From: RGIG4576 sp045656705
GTDB taxonomy: Bacteria > Bacteroidota > Bacteroidia > Bacteroidales > Muribaculaceae
NCBI GenBank assembly: GCA_045656705.1
Contig: JAZORR010000007.1
Span: 15,790-79,789, forward strand
DNA length: 64,000 nucleotides
Direction of reading: 5' to 3'
The position numbers and the translations under genes are program-made. This document shows, in pieces, positions 41,395-48,972 of the stretch (positions are counted from its first letter, which is position 1; the number at the start of each line of letters is the position of its first letter). Under the pieces are notes generated by a model, which was given only the letters and a program-made list of their open reading frames with translations, made no database searches and had not been told where the DNA came from.

Positions 41395-42522
41395 ATGAAA
41401 AAAATTATATTGACAGTGCTTGCAGCATTTGCCGTGAATAGCGCATTTGCTTGTACATCTGCAATTATTGCAGCGAAGAATACAACTAATGGCAGACCAT
41501 TGTTATGGAAGCATCGTGACACAGGTGAAGAAAATAACAAGGTGGAACGTACACCAGCTCAAGATGGAAAATTTGAGTATGTGGCATTGTATAATGCAAG
41601 TGACTCAGCTCTTGTAGATGCTTGGATGGGATACAATAGCACAGGTTTCGCAATCATGAATACTGCTTCATATAATCTTAAAGATGATAAAATCTCTTAT
41701 AAGGATATGGACAAGGAAGGTGTGCTTATGAAACGCGCATTAGAGGTGTGTAAATCGGTAGATGATTTTAGAGTTTTGCTTGACACATTGAAGCGTCCTA
41801 TGCTTGTTGAGGCAAATTTTGGTGTGATTGATGCATTCGGAAATGGTGCTTATTTCGAAACTAATAATTATACTTATAAGGAATTTAATCTTGCAGATAC
41901 TGAAGATGGTATTTTGATTAGAACTAACTATTCTCATTCAGGTCGTGTGGATGATGATGGTATGGGATACATTCGTGAGCAAAATATGAAGGAACTCGTG
42001 GTTCCTTATTTGGCGAAGAAGAATTTCACTCCAGCTACTTTTACCGAAGATTTCTCTCGTAGATTCTATCACAGTTTGCTCGGTAAGGATTATACTGATA
42101 GTGGCGAAAAGTGGATTATCGATCAAGATTTCATCCCACGCCGTAGTTCTACCGCTACAACAGTAATTGAAGGTATTAAACCTGGTGAGAATCCTATGCT
42201 TACTACAATGTGGATAGGTATCGGTTATCCTCCATGTTCTGAAATTCGTTATGTATGGCTTGGTGAAAATGGTCTGCCTGAAGATCTTCGTGGTACTGGT
42301 AAAAATGGTCATTCTAAACTATGTGATATCGTAGTTGCACGCAAACATAAAGTGTTCTCAATTAAGCGTGGTAGCGGTAAGCATTATTTGAATCTCGAAT
42401 TGCTATATAATGCCGAAGGTACAGGTTTTGCACAAGTAGCTAAAGAAAAGAATAAGAAAACGTATAAAGAAGGTTACGCAAAACTTGAAAAGCGTAGAAA
42501 ACAATTAAATAAGAAGAAATAA
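41395..42522 (+). CDS. Secreted Ntn-hydrolase-like acyltransferase/amidase (C45 / carcinine hydrolase type)
   Basis: A 375-residue exported protein. The signal peptide MKKIILTVLAAFAVNSAFA is followed directly by CTSAIIAAKNTTNGRPLLWK. In this superfamily an N-terminal Cys is the nucleophile, normally freed by autoproteolysis or Met removal; here signal peptidase would expose Cys20 itself. The RDTGEENN, WMGYNSTGFAIMNTAS and FGVIDAFGNGAYFETNNY segments fit C45-type Ntn folds. The substrate, an amide or acyl-peptide, is unknown. The gene starts at ATG 41395; an in-frame TTG upstream falls within the promoter box. A small DMT-like gene follows after 14 bases. Confidence 0.72.
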   Translation: MKKIILTVLAAFAVNSAFACTSAIIAAKNTTNGRPLLWKHRDTGEENNKVERTPAQDGKFEYVALYNASDSALVDAWMGYNSTGFAIMNTASYNLKDDKISYKDMDKEGVLMKRALEVCKSVDDFRVLLDTLKRPMLVEANFGVIDAFGNGAYFETNNYTYKEFNLADTEDGILIRTNYSHSGRVDDDGMGYIREQNMKELVVPYLAKKNFTPATFTEDFSRRFYHSLLGKDYTDSGEKWIIDQDFIPRRSSTATTVIEGIKPGENPMLTTMWIGIGYPPCSEIRYVWLGENGLPEDLRGTGKNGHSKLCDIVVARKHKVFSIKRGSGKHYLNLELLYNAEGTGFAQVAKEKNKKTYKEGYAKLEKRRKQLNKKK

Positions 42523-42536
42523 TAGGTTAAATCAAT

Positions 42537-42923
42537 ATGTGGCAAACTGGCCTTATTACAGTGGTGATGTTGGTTATTTCCAACATCTTTATGACATTTG
42601 CTTGGTATGGTCACCTAAAACTTCAAAGTGCAGGCGTAAGTAGCAATTGGCCTTTGTATGTGGTGATACTTTTCTCTTGGGTGATTGCTTTGGCTGAATA
42701 TGCGTTTCAAGTACCAGCTAATAGAATGGGATTCATTGGCAATGGTGGTCCTTTTACGTTGATGCAGTTGAAAGTAATGCAAGAAGCTATAACATTGGTG
42801 GTATTTACCGTATTTACAATTGTATTTTTCAAAGGCGAACAATTGCATTGGAATCATTTCGTGGCTTTTGCTTTGTTGATAGCCTCTGTATATTTTGTTT
42901 TTCTTGATACATCATCTAAGTAA
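42537..42923 (+). CDS. DMT-family protein (DUF486)
   Basis: A 128-residue protein with four predicted membrane helices. The sequences FMTFAWYGHLKLQ, VIALAEYAFQVPANRMG and GPFTLMQLKVMQEAITL are characteristic of DUF486. It resembles half of a drug/metabolite transporter and probably dimerises; no substrate is known. The next gene begins on the base after its stop codon. Confidence 0.88.
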   Translation: MWQTGLITVVMLVISNIFMTFAWYGHLKLQSAGVSSNWPLYVVILFSWVIALAEYAFQVPANRMGFIGNGGPFTLMQLKVMQEAITLVVFTVFTIVFFKGEQLHWNHFVAFALLIASVYFVFLDTSSK

Positions 42924-43457
42924 ATGATAAAACTCAGTGAAAATAAAATAGGAGTAGTGCAGTATTTGCTTTATTCAATGACTTTATACATGAAAAGCTG
43001 GTGGTGGGCATATGTCCTGCCACTTGCTTTATGTTTAGCACTTTCTGTGTGGAATGTGAATTTCTTGTTTGTAGCTGTTATTCTTCTGTTTTTGGTTTTC
43101 ACAATGATACTTTTCTTTGTAGTGATATACTACGGACTTGTGGAAGAAAGCCGATACTCTACGCAATCAAAAGAGGTCGTGTTCGATGAGAATGGTGTCG
43201 AATTGCACTTGAAACGTGTAAAAACCACCACTGATGATGAACACAATGAACACACAGAAAGAGAGCAAACTCTTACTGTCGAAGATGAATTTGTTCTGCT
43301 TGATTGGGATAGATTTAAATGTGTGAAAGGTAATGACGACTGCTTGTTGTTATTGTTTAAAAATCCCAAATATTCTCTATTTGCATTACCTTATGAGGTA
43401 TTTGAAAGCGAAGACGATTTACGTAATGCACTATCATTCATTCGCTCTCACATTTGA
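42924..43457 (+). CDS. Two-helix membrane protein with a YcxB-like cytoplasmic domain
   Basis: A 177-residue protein with two close hydrophobic helices (about 25-75), then a ~100-residue hydrophilic domain with the strand pattern of YcxB-like proteins (VVFDENGVELHLKR, DWDRFKCVKGNDDCLLLLF). Function unknown. It starts immediately after the DUF486 stop, so translation is probably coupled. Its last 24 bases overlap the 3' end of the convergent nhaC gene. Confidence 0.75.
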   Translation: MIKLSENKIGVVQYLLYSMTLYMKSWWWAYVLPLALCLALSVWNVNFLFVAVILLFLVFTMILFFVVIYYGLVEESRYSTQSKEVVFDENGVELHLKRVKTTTDDEHNEHTEREQTLTVEDEFVLLDWDRFKCVKGNDDCLLLLFKNPKYSLFALPYEVFESEDDLRNALSFIRSHI

Positions 43458-44876
43458 TGAAATTTTATAACCTATGCGTGCAATTATAATTGATAGGATA
43501 GGGCACATATAATTAAATACACAAAAAGGTAAGTAACTTAATGTGGCCACTCCTAACACTGTAGATTGTGTAATGCCACAAGAATTCCAAGGTATTAATA
43601 CCGATGTTACAGAAACTGAATCTTCTATGGAACGACCGAGTAATCGAGGATCTAAATTCAATTTTTTATAAAGATTTTTAAATAGATTTGCAGTGACAAT
43701 AATTGAAAGATATTGGTCGCCTGTACAACTATTCATAAATAACCCCGAACCTACAGTGGCATTCACTGCCGAACTTGTTTTCTTTAAGCCCTTTAGGCAC
43801 GAACGGGTAATGCTTGAAAGCATTCCAGTACCGAGCATAACACCACCAAATGTCATTGCACTAAGGATAAGGTAAATAGTATTAAGCATACCTTCCACAC
43901 CTCCGGTAGCAACTAAGTCATTTAGAAGTGTATTGTGAGTTTCGATAGATGTGCTTGTAAACAACACTCCACAAATAGCATATAATGCATTGCTGTTTTG
44001 TGATAATGATGATAATAATTGAGGCTCGAAACAAATTAATCCCACTACACCAAGTATTGCACTTATAGCAAGAGTAATCAACACATTTATTCTCAGTACA
44101 ATGAGAGTGCAAGTAATTATGGGTGCAAGTAAAAGCCAAGGTGATATATTGAATGTATTTGTGAGATGACTTGTTAATTCATCGTTATGAACACCTGCTT
44201 CAAATGTACCTGTGTAACCTAACACAAAATACACAATAAATGCTATAGTCATAGCGGGCACAGTGGTGATAAATAGAAATTTAATGTGGTCGAAAAGTTT
44301 CACACCTGTAGTAGAAGCAGCGAGCACTGTGGTGTCGGATAGTGGTGACATCTTATCGCCAAAATATGCACCTGATATCACTGCACCTGCAATCCATGCA
44401 TCGTTATAGCCCATAATAGAACCTATTCCCATGAAGGCAATACCGATAGTAGCACATGTAGTCCACGAACTACCCGTAAGCACTGATATCACCGAGCACA
44501 CAGCACATGTGATTACAAGAAACAACTTCGGATTGATAAATTCCAACCCATAATATATGAGCGATGGCACAATACCTCCATACATCCAAGTGGCCGATAC
44601 CATAGCAATAAGAAGCAGAATAGGTACGGCAGGCAAAATTTGCTTTGCACTTTTATAGATACCTATTTTTAGCATACTCCATCTGCAAGGACAGAATATT
44701 CGTGAAATACAAAATGCAAGTAATGCGGCACTTAATAGTATGAGTTGACTATATTCCGAAATGGCATCAGTGCCTTTGGTTACAAGCATTATTACTAACG
44801 ATGTAATAAGGTATACAATCGGTATTGCTGAAGCAATAGGGGATGGAAGTCCACTTTTGTGAATCAATTTTGCCAA
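43434..44876 (-). CDS. nhaC: Na+/H+ antiporter, NhaC family
   Basis: A 480-residue protein with about 12 membrane helices. The motifs SSWTTCATIGIAFMGIGSIMGYNDAWIAGAVISGAYFGDKMSPLSDTT are the NhaC core, including the conserved Gly-Asp-Lys-x-Ser-Pro-x-Ser-Asp-Thr stretch. It exchanges sodium and protons across the inner membrane. No in-frame ATG is found between the predicted transcription start (about 44899) and the conserved region; the likely start is TTG at 44876, preceded by a purine-rich AAAAAGAAA. Its 3' end overlaps the convergent YcxB-like gene by 24 bases and no terminator lies between. Confidence 0.9.
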   Translation of the reverse strand: MAKLIHKSGLPSPIASAIPIVYLITSLVIMLVTKGTDAISEYSQLILLSAALLAFCISRIFCPCRWSMLKIGIYKSAKQILPAVPILLLIAMVSATWMYGGIVPSLIYYGLEFINPKLFLVITCAVCSVISVLTGSSWTTCATIGIAFMGIGSIMGYNDAWIAGAVISGAYFGDKMSPLSDTTVLAASTTGVKLFDHIKFLFITTVPAMTIAFIVYFVLGYTGTFEAGVHNDELTSHLTNTFNISPWLLLAPIITCTLIVLRINVLITLAISAILGVVGLICFEPQLLSSLSQNSNALYAICGVLFTSTSIETHNTLLNDLVATGGVEGMLNTIYLILSAMTFGGVMLGTGMLSSITRSCLKGLKKTSSAVNATVGSGLFMNSCTGDQYLSIIVTANLFKNLYKKLNLDPRLLGRSIEDSVSVTSVLIPWNSCGITQSTVLGVATLSYLPFCVFNYMCPILSIIIARIGYKISSNVRANE

Positions 44877-44905
44877 TTTCTTTTTCGATTTATGATTATT
44901 TGGTG

Positions 44906-44913
44906 CAAAGTTA
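44906..44913 (-). promoter_or_regulatory. -7 box of nhaC, abutting the upstream terminator
   Basis: Minus strand TAACTTTG. Its first T follows directly on the T tract of the sugar-transporter terminator. Confidence 0.6.
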
Positions 44914-44949
44914 ATAAAAAACGAGGTAATCTTGTGTGATTACCCCGTT
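44914..44949 (-). terminator. Terminator after the MFS transporter gene
   Basis: The stem AACGAGGTAATC (44920-44931) pairs with GATTACCCCGTT (44938-44949) with one mismatch and a 6-base loop. On the minus strand it is followed by TTTTTATT. Confidence 0.82.
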
Positions 44950-44981
44950 AATAAAATAATATTTAGATGTAATATTTCTTA

Positions 44982-46304
44982 TTACTTCTTTTCGGCTGAT
45001 GTTTCTTTAATAATAAATACTGATACTGCACCAAGGATAAGAAGAACACCAGCAAGCACAAGCATATTCACTTGAGAACCACCTACCATCGACAATAGTA
45101 CACCACCTACAGATGCTGCGATGATTTGAGGCAAGCAGATTGTACCATTAAACAAACCAAGATAAGTACCCATATTCTTACCTGAAATAGAGTTTGTTAG
45201 GATTGTGAATGGCAAAGCAAGCATTGCAGCCCATGCACAACCGATAAGAATGTAAGAAATGAATAGCATATATTGGTCGTGAATGAACAATGTAGAGATG
45301 AAACCGATACCTCCAAGCAATAGACTCACAAAGTATGCCATCTTATAGCTGTTGAAACGAGGGATAATAGTAGCCCACACTACCGAACCTACAGCTTGTA
45401 CTGCAAATAATACACCTACCCAGTTGCCTGCTTCTTGATAAGCTTCTGAAGATGTATCGGTAGTGCCCCATACTGTGTCGGCAATTGCACCATTGGTATA
45501 TGTCCACATATACATAAATGCACACCAACAGAAGAATTGTACAAGACCTACAGTCCAGAACACCTTAGGTGCATTCACGAGAAGAGAGAACATAGATTCT
45601 TTCTTTTCGTCTTTCTTGTTTTCCTCAGCATCAAAACCATGGAATTCTGCATATTCCTTTGGTGGCATTTCCTTCACTGTTGCAAATGTGTAGATTACGC
45701 ATAAAATCAAGATTGCTGCACCTACATAGAATGCATATGTTACAGAATCTGGAACTTGTCCCTTAGGAGCGATGTTGCTGATACCGATAGCAGTGAAGAT
45801 GATTGGAGCGAGATAACCCACAAGGCTACCTGCGTTGCACAAGAAACTTTGAATAGAATAAGCAAGACCTTTTTGCTTCTCGTTTACTTGGTCACCTACA
45901 AGCATCTTGAATGGTTGCATTGCCATATTGATTGAAGTGTCAAGGAACATAAGTGCAATGAAACCGAAAATCATTGCCGCACTTACAGTCAAACCAAAAC
46001 TACCAGCATTTGGTAGAAGGCACATCACAATCACTGCAACCAATGCACCTACTATCAAGTAAGGAAGACGACGTCCAAGTCCACACCATGTTCTGTCGCT
46101 TAACGAACCAATGATTGGCTGAACGATGATACCCATAAGTGGAGGTAGAATCCAGAAATAACTCAAATTGTGAGGGTCAGCACCAAGAGTCGCGAAAATA
46201 CGACTGATATTAGCACTTTGTAGAGCGTATGCAATTTGCACACCGAAGAAGCCGAAACTAAGGTTCCATAACTTCCAAAAACTTAAATCAGGTTTAGTTC
46301 TCAT
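44982..46304 (-). CDS. MFS sugar transporter (SLC45/GPH-like)
   Basis: A 440-residue protein with 12 predicted helices. The opening KPDLSFWKLWNLSFGFFGVQIAYALQ and the loop GSLSDRTWCGLGRRLPYLIVG are typical of SLC45-like sucrose/maltose:proton symporters common in Bacteroidota. It probably imports a disaccharide or maltodextrin; substrate is inference. It has its own promoter box and terminator and is divergent from the methyltransferase gene. Confidence 0.85.
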   Translation of the reverse strand: MRTKPDLSFWKLWNLSFGFFGVQIAYALQSANISRIFATLGADPHNLSYFWILPPLMGIIVQPIIGSLSDRTWCGLGRRLPYLIVGALVAVIVMCLLPNAGSFGLTVSAAMIFGFIALMFLDTSINMAMQPFKMLVGDQVNEKQKGLAYSIQSFLCNAGSLVGYLAPIIFTAIGISNIAPKGQVPDSVTYAFYVGAAILILCVIYTFATVKEMPPKEYAEFHGFDAEENKKDEKKESMFSLLVNAPKVFWTVGLVQFFCWCAFMYMWTYTNGAIADTVWGTTDTSSEAYQEAGNWVGVLFAVQAVGSVVWATIIPRFNSYKMAYFVSLLLGGIGFISTLFIHDQYMLFISYILIGCAWAAMLALPFTILTNSISGKNMGTYLGLFNGTICLPQIIAASVGGVLLSMVGGSQVNMLVLAGVLLILGAVSVFIIKETSAEKK

Positions 46305-46363
46305 TATTTAATTTGTTTTGTTTCAAAAATATATGTTAGTGAATCATTATCTCAATCAATTTG

Positions 46364-46371
46364 CAAAGTTA
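46364..46371 (-). promoter_or_regulatory. -7 box of the MFS transporter gene
   Basis: Minus strand TAACTTTG, 59 bases before the start codon. Confidence 0.5.
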
Positions 46372-46454
46372 ATCAAAAAACAGGAAAAATTAGAAGAAAA
46401 TATAGAATAGCTTTAAATTTTCGCGTAAAATCAAATATTTTAAGAAATATATTG

Positions 46455-46462
46455 TAACTTTG
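46455..46462 (+). promoter_or_regulatory. -7 box of the TrmH-type gene and radA
   Basis: TAACTTTG, 11 bases before the ATG, implying a very short leader. Confidence 0.55.
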
Positions 46463-46473
46463 AATAATCATAA

Positions 46474-47253
46474 ATGAATGAAGATATGAATGTAACAAAT
46501 AGTACAATGAAATTTATTGCATCTCTTGGACAAAAGAAATATAGAGTGGAAGAGGGATGCTTTGTGGCTGAAGGTACAAAATGCGTGAGAGATACTTGGG
46601 ATTATTTTAATTGTCGCCTTATTGTGGCCACTCAATCTTGGTACGAGGAATTTGGTCATAGTGGTCACTTAGGAAAGATTCAATTTGCCAATAAAGGGCA
46701 GATGCAACGAATGTCGCAATTCTCTACTGCGGCCGATGTGATTGCTGTATATGATATCCCCGAAATAGAGATTGATCCGGAAGAGGTGAGAAGCAACTTA
46801 AATATTGTGCTTGATAATGTCCAAGATCCGGGAAATTTAGGCACAATAATGCGTATAGCCGATTGGTATGGTATTAAGAATATATTTTGCAGTGAAAAAA
46901 CTGTAGATGTATATAATCATAAGGTGGTGCAAGCTACTATGGGAGCTATTTCTCGTGTGAAAGTACATTATTGCGATCTTGAAGAACTGTTTGAGGACTT
47001 TTCTGATTTACCTTTGTATGGTACTTTCCTTGATGGAAAAAATATTTATAAGACAGATTTACCTTCTACAGGTTTTGTGGTGTTTGGTAATGAAGGACGT
47101 GGTATTTCACCTAAATTGAGTGAGGTTATCAAGAATAGGCTGTTGATACCTTCATTCCCTGCTGGTGTGACCACAAGTGAATCGCTGAATGTGGGTATGG
47201 CTGCTGCTATCACCATAAGTGAGTTTCGTAGAAATTGTTTTGTGAAGAAATAA
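46474..47253 (+). CDS. TrmH/SpoU-family RNA 2'-O-methyltransferase
   Basis: A 259-residue SPOUT enzyme. The N-terminal substrate-binding domain contains GCFVAEGTKCVRD. The knotted domain has motif 1 LDNVQDPGNLGTIMRIADWYG, motif 2 VFGNEGRGIS and motif 3 LLIPSFPAGVTTSESLNVGMAAAITISE. It methylates a ribose in rRNA or tRNA with SAM; the target (RlmB-like 23S site or other) cannot be told. radA follows after 9 bases and is probably cotranscribed. Confidence 0.92.
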   Translation: MNEDMNVTNSTMKFIASLGQKKYRVEEGCFVAEGTKCVRDTWDYFNCRLIVATQSWYEEFGHSGHLGKIQFANKGQMQRMSQFSTAADVIAVYDIPEIEIDPEEVRSNLNIVLDNVQDPGNLGTIMRIADWYGIKNIFCSEKTVDVYNHKVVQATMGAISRVKVHYCDLEELFEDFSDLPLYGTFLDGKNIYKTDLPSTGFVVFGNEGRGISPKLSEVIKNRLLIPSFPAGVTTSESLNVGMAAAITISEFRRNCFVKK

Positions 47254-47262
47254 TAGTTGATT

Positions 47263-48648
47263 ATGGCTGTTAAGGTTAAAACTATGTATTTCTGCAATAA
47301 CTGCGGTGCTGAATCGCCTAAATGGGTGGGTAAATGTCCGTCGTGTGGTGAGTGGAATACATTTGTGGAAGAAAAAGTGGCTGCGAAGCCCACTAAAACT
47401 ATGACTTCTTTTGGAGATGATAGTGATAATAAGAAACGTATCACTCCAATCAAGATTTCTGAAATAAAAACTGAAAATCAGCCGAGAATACAATTGCCAA
47501 GTGCCGAACTCAATCGTGTGCTTGGTGGAGGGCTTGTTCCTGGTTCTATAATCTTGGTAGGTGGTGAACCAGGTATAGGTAAATCCACTCTTATCTTGCA
47601 GAATGTATTGCGTATACGAAGCCGTAAAGTGTTATATGTGAGCGGCGAAGAAAGTCAGCAACAACTTAAAATGCGTGCCGATAGAATATGCGAGGGTAAT
47701 ATAGATTGTGAGTGCTATATAGTGTGTGATACCTCATTAGAAACTATATTCACCAGTATCAATAATTTTAAACCCGACCTTGTGGTGGTGGATTCTATCC
47801 AAACTATTGCTTCAGATACTCTTGATTCTTCGGCTGGTAGTGTTGGTCAAGTAAGAGAATGTGCTGCAGCTCTGTTGAAATATGCTAAGCAAACTAATAC
47901 ACCTGTAATACTTATCGGACATATTAATAAGGAAGGTAGTATTGCCGGTCCGAAGGTACTTGAGCATATTGTGGATGCCGTGCTTCAATTTGAAGGTGAT
48001 CGCCACTATATGTATCGCATTCTTAGAGGTATAAAGAATCGTTTCGGAAGCACTTCCGAGATGGGGATTTATGAAATGACTCATTACGGATTGCGTGAAG
48101 TGACTAATCCGTCTGAAATGCTTCTTTCTCAAAAAGAAGATACATTGAGTGGTGTGGCTATTGGAGTCACACTCGAAGGGGTACGTCCGTTCTTGATAGA
48201 AGCGCAGGCACTTGTGAGTACGGCTGCCTATGGTACTGCTCAGCGTTCGGTTACAGGTTTCGATGGTAAACGAATGAATATGCTACTTGCAGTGCTTGAA
48301 AAGCGAGTAGGGTTCAAACTTGCACAGAAAGACGTATTCTTGAATATTGCAGGAGGGTTGAAAGTGAATGATCCAGCACTCGACTTGGCTGTGATTTGTG
48401 CTATTTTGTCTTCAAATGTAGATATGCCTATTCAGAAAGGTGTGTGCATGAGTGGCGAAGTGGGGCTTAGTGGCGAAATACGACAAGTTACACGCATCGA
48501 GCAACGCATTGGAGAGGCACAAAAACTTGGATTTAAAACTATGCTTATACCTAAGCATAATCTTAAAGGAATTGATACAAGTAAATTAGGTATAAAGTTG
48601 ATAGAGGTTTCAAAGGTAGAAGAGGCTTTTAGATATTTATTTGGTTAA
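47263..48648 (+). CDS. radA: DNA repair protein RadA
   Basis: A 461-residue RecA-like ATPase that promotes branch migration and resolution of recombination intermediates. It shows the N-terminal zinc finger CNNCGAESPKWVGKCPSCGEW, Walker A GEPGIGKSTLI, the RadA-specific KNRFG motif (Lys-Asn-Arg-Phe-Gly, about residue 258) and a C-terminal Lon-protease-like domain (GEVGLSGEIRQVTRIEQR). Start ATG 47263 is preferred to an in-frame TTG six bases upstream. Confidence 0.97.
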   Translation: MAVKVKTMYFCNNCGAESPKWVGKCPSCGEWNTFVEEKVAAKPTKTMTSFGDDSDNKKRITPIKISEIKTENQPRIQLPSAELNRVLGGGLVPGSIILVGGEPGIGKSTLILQNVLRIRSRKVLYVSGEESQQQLKMRADRICEGNIDCECYIVCDTSLETIFTSINNFKPDLVVVDSIQTIASDTLDSSAGSVGQVRECAAALLKYAKQTNTPVILIGHINKEGSIAGPKVLEHIVDAVLQFEGDRHYMYRILRGIKNRFGSTSEMGIYEMTHYGLREVTNPSEMLLSQKEDTLSGVAIGVTLEGVRPFLIEAQALVSTAAYGTAQRSVTGFDGKRMNMLLAVLEKRVGFKLAQKDVFLNIAGGLKVNDPALDLAVICAILSSNVDMPIQKGVCMSGEVGLSGEIRQVTRIEQRIGEAQKLGFKTMLIPKHNLKGIDTSKLGIKLIEVSKVEEAFRYLFG

Positions 48649-48807
48649 GAATTGTTAATTTTGTGATTGGCGTTAAACCTTATTGCTTTTTGTTTGTCAA
48701 AGTAACAAATAAGAATAATAGCTTCAAACAAATTAACTTTTTCAAGAAAAGATCAAAACATTGACGCTGAGAGTGCGTGGGATTGTTTTAAAGTTAAATA
48801 TTACGAA

Positions 48808-48840
48808 GTGCTGACATTGATAAATGTTGGCACTATTTTT
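48808..48840 (+). terminator. Terminator on the radA side
   Basis: The stem GTGCTGACATT (48808-48818) pairs with AATGTTGGCAC (48823-48833), with two G-T pairs and a 4-base loop, then TATTTTT. Confidence 0.7.
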
Positions 48841-48885
48841 GAAAACTAATCCTAATGGAATTTATTTGATTTCCATAATAGATAA

Positions 48886-48918
48886 AGAAAGAGGACTTCG
48901 TCGCGAGGTCCTCTCTCT
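48886..48918 (-). terminator. Terminator after the FadL-family gene
   Basis: The stem GAGGACTTCG (48891-48900) pairs with CGAGGTCCTC (48904-48913) with one G-T pair and a 3-base loop; on the minus strand it is followed by TTTCTTTATC. Confidence 0.75.
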
Positions 48919-48972
48919 TTCAAAATTAATATCTCTCAAAAAATGTATATAATAATTAGTGATGTATCACAA

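Larger units (their letters stand above)
48649..48972. other. 324-base intergenic region between radA and the FadL gene
   Basis: It holds a TAATTTTG box on the plus strand (48656-48663), an A/T-rich stretch, the radA-side terminator (48808-48840) and the FadL-side terminator (48886-48918). A short stable RNA could run from about 48670 to 48840, but nothing matches a known RNA family that I can recognise. Confidence 0.35.

Noticed and set aside
42537..42923. An SMR-type (EmrE) multidrug exporter.
   Set aside because: Size fits, but the sequence motifs are those of DUF486 and the conserved SMR glutamate in helix 1 is missing.
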